Shown here piece after piece: positions 57,512 to 64,000 of a DNA stretch of 64,000 bases (its first letter is position 1; every line of letters begins with the position of its first letter). The translations under genes and the position numbers were made by a program. The notes under the pieces were generated by a model. The model was given only the letters and a program-made list of their open reading frames with translations. It searched no databases and was not told the origin of the DNA. Where the stretch lies: assembly GCF_014648695.1 (NCBI RefSeq), contig NZ_BMRP01000015.1:54176-118175 (forward strand), written 5' to 3'. Source of the stretch: Streptomyces albospinus. Its GTDB lineage: Bacteria; Actinomycetota; Actinomycetes; Streptomycetales; Streptomycetaceae.

Positions 57512-57835
57512 ATGATCTTTATCGTTGTGAAGTTTCCCGTGAAGCCCGAACACGTCGAGGAGTGGCCCGCAAAGGTCGGCGCTTTCACGCAGGCCACCCG
57601 TGACGAGCCGGGCAACCTGTGGTTCGAGTGGTCCCGCAGCCTTGAGGACCCGAACACCTACGTGCTGGTCGAGGCGTTCAAGGACGATGCCGCCGAAGCG
57701 CATGTGAACTCCGACCACTTCCGCGCGGCGCTGGAGCAGATGCGCCCACTGCTGCGCCGTACGCCCGACATCGTGAGCACCACCATCGAGGGCGCCACCG
57801 GCTGGAACGCGATGGGCGAGCTGGTGATCGACTGA
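57512..57835 (+). CDS. ABM-type putative quinol monooxygenase
   Basis: A 107-residue ABM-fold protein: MIFIVVKFPVKPEHVEEWPA, then TRDEPGNLWFEWSRSLEDPN and YVLVEAFKDDAAEAHVNSDH with FRAALEQM. These motifs match YgiN/quinol-monooxygenase-type proteins. ATG 57512 is probably leaderless. It stands alone and ends at a strong hairpin. Confidence 0.88.
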   Translation: MIFIVVKFPVKPEHVEEWPAKVGAFTQATRDEPGNLWFEWSRSLEDPNTYVLVEAFKDDAAEAHVNSDHFRAALEQMRPLLRRTPDIVSTTIEGATGWNAMGELVID

Positions 57836-57842
57836 CGACCGC

Positions 57843-57869
57843 GGGTAGGGCCTCTGCGGGGCCCTACCC
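57843..57869. terminator. 10-bp perfect terminator hairpin
   Basis: GGGTAGGGCC (57843-57852) pairs perfectly with GGCCCTACCC (57860-57869), eight bases after the monooxygenase stop. It overlaps the end of the remnant on the opposite strand. Confidence 0.85.
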
Positions 57870-58030
57870 CGCCACGCGGGCGTCGATCACGAGCCGGGCG
57901 AGCCGCCGTGGTGCGGCCCGCGCTCCGAACTCCTGGTCCAGGGCGACACGGCACAGGCGGGAGTCACCGAACTCGTAGCGGGCCGGCAGCGCCGAGATCC
58001 CGTGCGCGTCCAGCGGGTAGGGGCCGCGCG
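57864..58030 (-). pseudogene. Unidentified C-terminal remnant
   Basis: Minus-strand reading gives RGPYPLDAHGISALPARYEF, then GDSRLCRVALDQEFGARAAP and RRLARLVIDARVAG before TAG at 57864. It looks like a genuine C-terminus with a helix-rich end, but upstream no start or family fits. Probably a gene fragment. I cannot name the family. Confidence 0.4.
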
Positions 58031-58080
58031 TCCGCGCCGGCCACCGGGGGGCGCAATCCGCTGCGCTGCCCCGTCGCGGC

Positions 58081-58731
58081 TCATGCGACCGTCTGGTCCC
58101 CGTCGGGCAGATCCCGGACCGTCACCTTCGCCGGCGGCTGCCCGAGTCCGTCCGCCACCGCCCTGGCCAGACCCTCGGGATCCGGCCCGGCCGGTACGGG
58201 CACCTGCGCGCCCTCCGGGTAACTCTCGATCGCCTTGCCGAAGTAGCTCGGGTCCCACGCCCCGACGGCGCCCCGCACCTCCACGGCACGCACCGCGCGC
58301 GACCCGATCCGCTGCTCGACGGCGGCCAGGATCCGGTCCGACCGGTACTCACCCGGCACCTGGAACAGGCTGGCGTGCGCGCCGATCTTCCCACCGTCCT
58401 GAAGCCGGACGGTCACCGTCAGACAGCTGGTCACGCCGGGGTAGACGATGGTGCCACCAGGGCCGACCTCGCCCACCTGCCCCTCGGTGATCCTCACGCT
58501 CGCGGCCGAAGCCGTCACCGGAGCCGGGGCGCGCCCGCTCGCGGCAGCCGGCTGCGCCTGCGCCACGACGAGCGCACCGGCGGCGCCGAGATGGACGGCC
58601 AGCAGGAAGCCCGCGGCGATCGGCCGGACGCCGCCTCCAAGGACTCGTCCGCTCCCCAACACCCGTTCCGGCTCCACCGGTTGAGCCCGCCGCCCCTGCC
58701 ACCTCTGCCCGGTGAACACCCGCGCCGCCAC
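58081..58731 (-). CDS. Membrane-anchored or secreted protein, unknown function
   Basis: A 216-residue protein from GTG 58731, chosen because GGAAGGGG lies upstream. Residues 30-65 contain a signal-anchor-like helix (IAAGFLLAVHLGAAGALVVA, then AQAQPAAASG). The outside part has VRITEGQVGEVGPGGTIVYP, DGGKIGAHASLFQVPGEYRS and YPEGAQVPVPAGPDPEGLAR. No catalytic motif. It follows the Sua5/YciO gene after 74 bp on the same strand. Family not recognised. Confidence 0.6.
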   Translation of the reverse strand: MAARVFTGQRWQGRRAQPVEPERVLGSGRVLGGGVRPIAAGFLLAVHLGAAGALVVAQAQPAAASGRAPAPVTASAASVRITEGQVGEVGPGGTIVYPGVTSCLTVTVRLQDGGKIGAHASLFQVPGEYRSDRILAAVEQRIGSRAVRAVEVRGAVGAWDPSYFGKAIESYPEGAQVPVPAGPDPEGLARAVADGLGQPPAKVTVRDLPDGDQTVA

Positions 58732-58805
58732 CGTCCGCCCCCTTCCCGCCGCCCCGTCGTCCCGATCTCGTCCCGATTCCGGGCCCTGCGCGAACCGTCC
58801 GCCCG

Positions 58806-59426
58806 CTACTCGAACCGCGACGTGTCCCCCGCCCCACGGCGTACGATCTCGACCTCGCCGCCCGAGAAGTCGACGACCGTGGTCGGCTCGGTGCCGCAGT
58901 CGCCGGAGTCGAGCACTGCGTCGATCACATGGTCGAGCCGCTCCTTGATCTCCCAGCCCTGCGTCAGCGGCTCCTTCTCGTCCGGCAGCAGCAGGGTGCT
59001 GGAGAGCAGCGGCTCGTCGAGTTCGGCGAGTAGTGCCTGGGCAACGGCATGGTCCGGAATCCGGACACCGACCGTCTTCTTCTTCGCGTGCAGCAGCTGG
59101 CGCGGCACTTCCTTCGTGGCGGGCAGGATGAAGGTGTAGCGACCGGGAGTCGCCGCCTTGATCGCGCGGAACACATCGTTGTCGATGTGCACGAACTGGC
59201 CCAGCTGCGCGAAGTTCCGGCAGACGAGAGTGAAGTGGTGACGGTCGTCGAGGTTCCGGATCGACCGGATCCGGTCGATGCCGTCGCGGCTGCCCAGCTG
59301 GCATCCCAGCGCGAAACAGGAGTCCGTCGGATACGCGATGAGCGCGCCGGATCGGATGCTCTCGGCCACCGTGCTGATGGTGCGCCGCTGCGGGTTCTCG
59401 GGGTGGACGTCGAAGTACTTCGCCAT
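58806..59426 (-). CDS. Sua5/YciO/YrdC-family protein
   Basis: A 206-residue YrdC-fold protein. Typical segments are GALIAYPTDSCFALGCQLGS near residue 28, RNLDDRHHFTLVCRNFAQLG, PGRYTFILPATKEVPRQLLH and KTVGVRIPDHAVAQALLAEL. This length and set fit the YciO subgroup, related to the threonylcarbamoyl-AMP synthases used for tRNA t6A37. A housekeeping synthase usually lies elsewhere, so the exact role is open. ATG 59426. Confidence 0.88.
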   Translation of the reverse strand: MAKYFDVHPENPQRRTISTVAESIRSGALIAYPTDSCFALGCQLGSRDGIDRIRSIRNLDDRHHFTLVCRNFAQLGQFVHIDNDVFRAIKAATPGRYTFILPATKEVPRQLLHAKKKTVGVRIPDHAVAQALLAELDEPLLSSTLLLPDEKEPLTQGWEIKERLDHVIDAVLDSGDCGTEPTTVVDFSGGEVEIVRRGAGDTSRFE

Positions 59427-59511
59427 CCGCCGAGTCTAGGTGATCGGCAGGACGAGGACGGTGGGCGCCGGGCCGCCGCCGGTACCCCTCATTGCCCTTG
59501 CACTGTCTGTC

Positions 59512-60357
59512 CTACCGGAAGGCGGCGATGTGGCGACGGGCCCAGTCGGCGAAGGTGCGGGGAGCGCGACCGAGGACCCGCTCGATGTCGGGGCTGATCC
59601 GCTGCTCGGCGGGGGTGGGCCTGCCCAGGATGTCGAGGGTGGTCTCGGCCACCGGCTCGGGCATGAACCGCAGCATCTGCGCCCGCGCCTCGTCCTGCGT
59701 CTGCTCGATGAACCGGATCGGTTCGCCGAGTGCCTCGCCGAGCGATGCGGCTTGCTGCCGCGGCGTGACGAGTTCCGGCCCGGTCAGTTCGTAGGCACGT
59801 CCGGCATGGCCGCCGTCGCGCAGCGCCGCGGCGGCGACCTCGGCGATGTCGGCCGGGTCGACGGTGGGCAGACCGATATCGCCGAACGGGGCGGCCACGG
59901 CACGCCGGGCGCGGACCGACTCGGCCCAGGCGTAGGCGTTCGAGTCGAAGCCACCGGGCCGCAGGATCGTCCAGTCCGCGCCGGATTGCCGGACGGCGTC
60001 CTCCCTGGACCGGGCCACGCCCCCATGGGAGGCGGACTCGGGTCGGGTGACGACCCCCTGGGACGACAGCAGCACGATGCGCCCCACTCCGCAGGCGCGT
60101 ACGACATCGAGGACGTCCCGCGGGCCGAACGGACGGCCGCTGCCCCCGCCGTCGTGGAGGAACAGCGCATCGGCGCCGTCGAGAACGGGCCGCAGGCTCT
60201 CCGGGTCGGTCAGGTCCGCCCTCCGGTGGAGGACCCCCTCCGGCACGGCGTCCCCGGAGACCCCGCGGGACACCGCCGTCACCTTCTCCCCTGCCACGGC
60301 GAGGGCCTGCACCAGCGATCGACCCACATTGCCGGTCGCCCCGGTCACTACGATCAT
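59512..60357 (-). CDS. NmrA-like NAD(P)-binding protein
   Basis: A 281-residue atypical SDR. IVVTGATGNVGRSLVQALAV gives the GxxGxxG motif; VGRIVLLSSQGVV, DWTILRPGGFDSNAYAW and PTVDPADIAEVAAAAL are NmrA-family blocks. ATG 60357 has GGGGAG upstream. Such proteins act as NAD(P)H-dependent reductases or redox sensors. A TAGGTACCTA dyad lies 120 bp upstream. Confidence 0.9.
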   Translation of the reverse strand: MIVVTGATGNVGRSLVQALAVAGEKVTAVSRGVSGDAVPEGVLHRRADLTDPESLRPVLDGADALFLHDGGGSGRPFGPRDVLDVVRACGVGRIVLLSSQGVVTRPESASHGGVARSREDAVRQSGADWTILRPGGFDSNAYAWAESVRARRAVAAPFGDIGLPTVDPADIAEVAAAALRDGGHAGRAYELTGPELVTPRQQAASLGEALGEPIRFIEQTQDEARAQMLRFMPEPVAETTLDILGRPTPAEQRISPDIERVLGRAPRTFADWARRHIAAFR

Positions 60358-61007
60358 GATGAACTCCCCTGAAATACCGGAAAATACCTGGCTGTTGGCG
60401 CCCCATCGGGCCAGAGCGCCGGCGGCTGGGCGGGACGGCCCCACCGCGACGCACGGACGCTAACACCGCCGGGACAGTAGGTACCTAGAGGAAAGTGACT
60501 GTGCCGAGGGGAACCGGGGCCGTTCGTGCGAGCCGGGTGGGGCGTGCGACATCCGTCGGGAGGGGTGCGTGTCCGTCGAGCGGATGCGGGTCCACCGCCG
60601 ACTGGATCCCGCGCCCCGCCACCGATGTCCTGGAATCCGTACGGACAGTGCGCAGCCCGACCGTCGCGAGGCCCCAGATGCCCGCTTCCCTGCGTGCGTC
60701 ACCCCCGGTGCATCGGCCCCCCGATGCGCAGGGTCCGGCGCGCCGCCCGCCAGGACCCGTGCCGGCGCCGGGAGTTGGGACACCCAGGGCGAGGCCGGAG
60801 TGGCTCCGGGCGGCGCGGGCGCCCGGTCGGGTTCGGCGGCCCAGCGTTCGGAGCAGCGGTGCAGGCCCTGCGATTCCCTGACCGAGGGGCCGATGCTGCG
60901 CCCATGATGCCTGTCGTTCGTCTCCGCACAGGATGGCGCTTCGGTTTGAGAAACACTACCCTCTCGCCAGGCGCTTCTAAAAACGAAGCAGACATGAGGA
61001 CGACTCC
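60358..61007. other. Gene-free divergent region of 650 bp
   Basis: No convincing gene was found on either strand between the NmrA-like gene and the CMD gene; open frames are Arg/Pro-rich and look non-coding. Visible elements are the TAGGTACCTA dyad (60478-60487) and an AT-rich stretch before the CMD gene containing GCGCTTC repeats, GTTT-GAG-AAAC and GCTTC-N7-GAAGC. A decayed regulator gene could have filled this space. Confidence 0.45.
60478..60487. promoter_or_regulatory. TAGGTACCTA dyad upstream of the NmrA-like gene
   Basis: A perfect 10-bp palindrome 120 bp upstream of ATG 60357. GTAC-centred dyads of this form are common HxlR-type operators, and HxlR regulators often neighbour NmrA-type genes, but no HxlR gene is present here. 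Confidence 0.5.
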
Positions 61008-61592
61008 ATGACGACGGCACGTATCGCTCCGGTCGCTCCGCCCCATCCCGCTGACGTCGCGGCCGTGCTGGGCCGGATGATGCCGAACGGAGAGGAGCCG
61101 CTCGCCCTCTTCCGCACCTATGCACACCACCTGCCGCTGGCCGAGGCCCTGCACACCTGGGGCTCCTACGAGCTCGGCCGCCGGCTCAGCCTCGGCCTGC
61201 GGGACCGGGAGATCGTCATCGACCGCACCTGCGCCCGGTGCGGCTGCGAGTACGAGTGGAGCGTGCACATCGCCCGCTTCGCATCCCGCGCGGGACTGAC
61301 CGCGGAGCAGATCGCCTCCCTCACCCACGGGACGAGCGCCGACCCCTGCTGGACGGCCGATCGCGACCGGCTGCTCATCGACGCGGCCGACGCGCTGCAC
61401 ACCCGCCACGACATCGACGACGCGCTGTGGAGCAGGCTCACCGCCGAGTTCGGCACCGAACAGCTGCTGGACCTGCTGATGCTGTGCGGCTGGTACCACG
61501 CCATCAGCTTCACCGCGCGCGCCACCCGGCTGCCCCTGGAGCCCGGCACACCGCGGTTCGGCGACTTCCCGCCCCGGCACCGTGCGCCGTGA
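61008..61592 (+). CDS. Carboxymuconolactone decarboxylase (CMD) family protein
   Basis: A 194-residue AhpD-like protein. The family blocks are LALFRTYAHHLPLAEALHTW, LGLRDREIVIDRTCARCGCE followed by YEWSVHIARFASRAGL; CARC and the downstream His resemble the CxxC-x-H redox centre of AhpD-type members. ATG 61008 is used. It may be a peroxidase-like or decarboxylase enzyme. An AT-rich, repeat-containing promoter region lies upstream. Confidence 0.88.
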   Translation: MTTARIAPVAPPHPADVAAVLGRMMPNGEEPLALFRTYAHHLPLAEALHTWGSYELGRRLSLGLRDREIVIDRTCARCGCEYEWSVHIARFASRAGLTAEQIASLTHGTSADPCWTADRDRLLIDAADALHTRHDIDDALWSRLTAEFGTEQLLDLLMLCGWYHAISFTARATRLPLEPGTPRFGDFPPRHRAP

Positions 61593-61641
61593 CGGCCGCC
61601 CGCGCGGAAGGGGAAACCACGGACGCCGCAGCCCCCAGGGC

Positions 61642-62352
61642 TCAGTGCCCCCAGGACCCTCCGCCGTCCACCTCCATGATGTGACCGGTTATGGACTTGG
61701 CCTCGGGCAAGGTCAGGAAGTTCACGACCGCGGCGACCTCGGCGGGCTGGATCAGGCACTTGGTGCGGGTCCGGGCGACGAGCTGCCGCTGGAACTCCTC
61801 CGGCAGAGACCGGTACATGGGCGTATCGGTGGGCCCCGGGCAGATGACGTTCACGGTGACGCCGTACTCCGCGACCTCCTCGGCCAGCCCCCTGGCAAAG
61901 CCCAACTGCCCCGCCTTGGAGGCCGCGTAGTTGGTCTGCGTGGCGCCGCCGGCCAGGGCCAGGGCGGACGACATCACGATGATGCGGCCCGCACGCCGCT
62001 CCTTCATGCTCCGGCAGGCGCGCCGGGAGACCTTCATCGTGCCGGTCAGATTGACCTCGATGACCCGGTCCCACTGCTCATCGGTCATCTCCTCAAGGAG
62101 GTTGTTGGCGATGACGCCCGCACTCGCGACCAGGACGTCCACCTCCCCCAGCTCCTGCTCGATCTGTGTGAACGCGCGATCGACCTCATCGGTTCTGGTC
62201 ACATCGCACCGGATCGGCAGGAGGCCGGGGAGCTTCGGCGCTTCGGTGGTCAGGTGCGTGATGGCGACCTTGTTGCCCAGGGCCAGCTGGTGTTCGGCGA
62301 TGGCCAGGCCGATACCGCGGGACCCGCCGGTCACCAGAACTACTCGGGACAT
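61642..62352 (-). CDS. FabG-like SDR (3-oxoacyl-ACP reductase family)
   Basis: A 236-residue classical SDR. VVLVTGGSRGIGLAIAEHQL (cofactor), VLVASAGVIANNLLEEMTDE, catalytic Ser in IIVMSSALALAGG and Tyr-Lys in NYAASKAGQLGFARGLAEEV, then VNVICPGPTDTPMY. This resembles actinobacterial FabG. AAGGAG lies before ATG 62352. It is convergent with the CMD gene and stands alone, so it may serve a pathway other than core lipid synthesis. Confidence 0.92.
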   Translation of the reverse strand: MSRVVLVTGGSRGIGLAIAEHQLALGNKVAITHLTTEAPKLPGLLPIRCDVTRTDEVDRAFTQIEQELGEVDVLVASAGVIANNLLEEMTDEQWDRVIEVNLTGTMKVSRRACRSMKERRAGRIIVMSSALALAGGATQTNYAASKAGQLGFARGLAEEVAEYGVTVNVICPGPTDTPMYRSLPEEFQRQLVARTRTKCLIQPAEVAAVVNFLTLPEAKSITGHIMEVDGGGSWGH

Positions 62353-62452
62353 GGGTATGCACTCCTTGCTGTCGATAGAGGTGCCGTGGGTGAGTATCAG
62401 TCACCCGGAGGCATAACCGACAGCCGGGTATGGTTTTCGATTGCCAACGCTT

Positions 62453-63730
62453 CTAGCAGAGGAGCCCGCCGGTGTAGTCGTCCTCCGCCAGTAGCCGCCA
62501 CGAGTGCCGGGAGGTGGCGAACGCCTCCGGATCGACGTCCCGGACCATGTCGTCGACCACATTCGCCAGGAGGGACTGCGGGGTGAACACCGCCCACTCG
62601 CCGGGCTCTCCACCGGCTCCCAGGTCCCATCGCTCCCATTCCGCACGCAACTGCCCGTACGTCCAGCAGGCGTGGAGCAGGGCCGACACGTCGCGGTGGA
62701 GATACGCCGCGGGATCGCCGTCGTCGTACCAGTCGGGGAGTTCCACACGGCCGGTGGCACCGTCCAGGGCTATGACGAGGTCGTGCGGCCACCAGCCCAG
62801 TGCGAGGAAGTTCCGCTGGTAGTCGCGACTCGGCTGATCGTCCTGATCGGTGCCGGGGTGGTCGTCGCCCGGCTCGGCCGCCGGTGCGTCGTACTCGTCG
62901 GGATGGGCCTCGGCCATCGTGCGCAGCGGCCCGTCATGCGGTGTGAAGAAGCCGGCGTCGCAGGGCAGTCCGATCTCGGTGAGCAGACGGCGGGTCGGCT
63001 CGTGGGTGAGCTGGGGCGGCAGCTCGTCAGGGGTGTAGCGGCGGACCTGGCCGTCGACGTCGATCTGCGCGACGAGTTCGGGAGTGAGGACGTAGGCGAG
63101 CTCACCGGGAGCGCCCCGCTTCGTGCCCCAGTGCAGGGTGCGGACCAGCAGCGACGTCGGCCAGTGGGCGGGCGGGGTCGGCCCGGCGAACAGCTCGGGG
63201 TCGATCCGCCGCATCCGCTCCTCGGCGTGCCGGCGCACCTCGGCGATGACCGCCGGCCCGCGGCGCCCTCCGTACGGGTCGCTGCCGCGCGGCGGGGCCG
63301 AGACGGCCTCGATCTCCCTTATCAGCCCGGCCAGTTCGGGGACTCCGGACGCCAGGAGGTCGCCGCGCCACCCGTCGTGCTCCTCCGCCAGGAGATACAC
63401 CCTGCCGCTCGCGCCGTCGAGCGCAAGCTGCGCCTCGCAGTAGTAGTCGTCCCCGAGCAGGAGAAGGGTGCTCGGGGCGCTGTCGCCCGCGGCGGTCGCC
63501 GTGCCCTTCTCGCCGATCGCCCCGTCGCCCCGCAGCGGCTTCAGCTGCCCGTCGCGCGCGGCCGTGAACTGGAGGTCGGCGGCCTCCTCGGGCAGCCCGT
63601 GCGCCACCAGGAACCGCCGACTCGGCTCATGTGTCAGAGCGGGCGGCAGCGCCGCCGCGTCCCAGCGACGCCACCCGGCGCCTGCCGTCGCGTCCGTCCC
63701 CTGCCCGCTGCCGCCCCCGTAGCCGGTCAT
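62453..63730 (-). CDS. Tandem SUKH-4 immunity-type protein
   Basis: A 425-residue protein with two SUKH-4-like units. Unit one has ALPPALTHEPSRRFLVAHGL (residues about 26-45), unit two ELPPQLTHEPTRRLLTEIGL (about 235-254); each is followed by a beta-rich part ending in similar ALDGA(S/T)GRV strands. SUKH-4 proteins are immunity factors against nuclease-type polymorphic toxins. No toxin gene is visible in the window. ATG 63730 is used; it is divergent from the next gene. I infer a broad or orphan immunity role. Confidence 0.8.
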   Translation of the reverse strand: MTGYGGGSGQGTDATAGAGWRRWDAAALPPALTHEPSRRFLVAHGLPEEAADLQFTAARDGQLKPLRGDGAIGEKGTATAAGDSAPSTLLLLGDDYYCEAQLALDGASGRVYLLAEEHDGWRGDLLASGVPELAGLIREIEAVSAPPRGSDPYGGRRGPAVIAEVRRHAEERMRRIDPELFAGPTPPAHWPTSLLVRTLHWGTKRGAPGELAYVLTPELVAQIDVDGQVRRYTPDELPPQLTHEPTRRLLTEIGLPCDAGFFTPHDGPLRTMAEAHPDEYDAPAAEPGDDHPGTDQDDQPSRDYQRNFLALGWWPHDLVIALDGATGRVELPDWYDDGDPAAYLHRDVSALLHACWTYGQLRAEWERWDLGAGGEPGEWAVFTPQSLLANVVDDMVRDVDPEAFATSRHSWRLLAEDDYTGGLLC

Positions 63731-63915
63731 GAACTGCCGTCCTCCCCGCAGATGTCGCTCGTCCCGTCGCTCACGACACTACGCGGGACCACTGACAGGC
63801 AACGGGTCGCGCCGGGAGCGGCTTCGCCGTACGAGGCCCGGGGTGCCTAGGCCGCCCGGGGGTATCCCCGCTCCCCCTGGCGTTCGCGGGCAGCCGGGAG
63901 CGGTACATATCGGGC

Positions 63916-64000
63916 ATGACCGATCCTGAAGAGTACGCACAGGTGATGACGTGTGAGGGTGCTGTGTACCGCCCGATCGTGCCCGACGGCGGTACGGACG
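63916..64000 (+). CDS. Start of an unidentified gene (runs off the window)
   Basis: ATG 63916 reads MTDPEEYAQVMTCEGAVYRP and continues to the window end. TACATAT lies just upstream and no Shine-Dalgarno is seen, so it may be leaderless. Too little remains to name a family. It is divergent from the SUKH-4 gene. Confidence 0.5.
   Translation, partial: MTDPEEYAQVMTCEGAVYRPIVPDGGTD

Noticed and set aside
1..64000. A secondary-metabolite gene cluster
   Set aside because: P450, aminotransferase, glycosyltransferase and reductases are present but scattered on both strands, and no core synthase gene exists in the window.
1..64000. tRNA, rRNA, integrase or insertion-sequence remnants
   Set aside because: No cloverleaf with CCA-type ends, rRNA blocks or transposase motifs were recognised, so no mobile element is claimed despite several decayed genes.

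Overview
The window is very high-GC actinomycete DNA and looks like a Streptomyces chromosome. The signs are strong G/C third-position bias, many GTG and TTG starts, leaderless genes with TANNNT boxes six or seven bases before the start codon, long GC-rich hairpin terminators without T tails, and typical families (XRE/MmyB-type regulators, TetR, DUF2180, SPW repeats, SHOCT, DevR/DevS-like two-component genes, HelR-like helicase, MGT glycosyltransferase). I saw no rRNA, tRNA, CRISPR array, insertion sequence or replication origin. Gene content is accessory in character: short operons, several decayed genes, many local regulators.

Layout. 1-5.5 kb: divergent alcohol dehydrogenase/XRE regulator, a truncated SDR, a TetR/hydrolase pair with two dyad operators, a small conserved gene, a frameshifted Old Yellow Enzyme remnant and an SDR. 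5.6-8.7 kb: haloacetate dehalogenase-like hydrolase, LysR regulator and tartrate/isopropylmalate-type dehydrogenase, with matching LysR-type boxes in front of both enzyme genes. 8.8-13.3 kb: MocR-type aminotransferase, then P450, DUF4334 and zinc alcohol dehydrogenase. 13.4-14.9 kb: erythromycin-esterase family gene preceded by a likely leaderless leader peptide and nested hairpins. 15-18 kb: a three-gene module of two zinc-ribbon membrane proteins and a small protein, function unknown. 18-27.8 kb: tautomerase beside a decayed TetR gene, quinol monooxygenase, Pr6Pr membrane protein, AAA ATPase plus a 48-residue ORF, a large unknown protein with an 11-codon leader, DUF1963, a macrolide glycosyltransferase, and a frameshifted membrane protein.

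27.9-57.8 kb reads as a stress, redox and dormancy-like region: carbonic anhydrase, DUF2180, SPW-DUF3040 fusion, DoxX, Fe-S-type regulator, DUF2231, acyltransferase with TetR, membrane-anchored Mrr-type nuclease, DUF4118, an NRAMP-like transporter with a cytosolic MgtE_N/CBS partner, a second erythromycin-esterase family gene with an ArsR-type regulator, a HelR-like RNA polymerase recycling ATPase, a GNAT-AAA fusion, two Hsp20 genes, SHOCT proteins, PPOX and flavohemoglobin genes, a DevR-like regulator with a DevS-like GAF kinase, a hydrolase/excisionase-type HTH pair and a quinol monooxygenase. 57.8-64 kb: secreted protein, Sua5/YciO, NmrA-like reductase, CMD protein, FabG-like SDR, a double SUKH-4 protein, and the start of one more gene.

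How genes may work together (inference): several genes suggest drug self-protection (two esterase-family proteins, MGT, HelR-like). The NRAMP-like/MgtE_N pair looks like one Mg2+ uptake unit. The DevR/DevS-like genes sit around a flavohemoglobin operon with a perfect dyad between them, which fits an oxygen/NO response.
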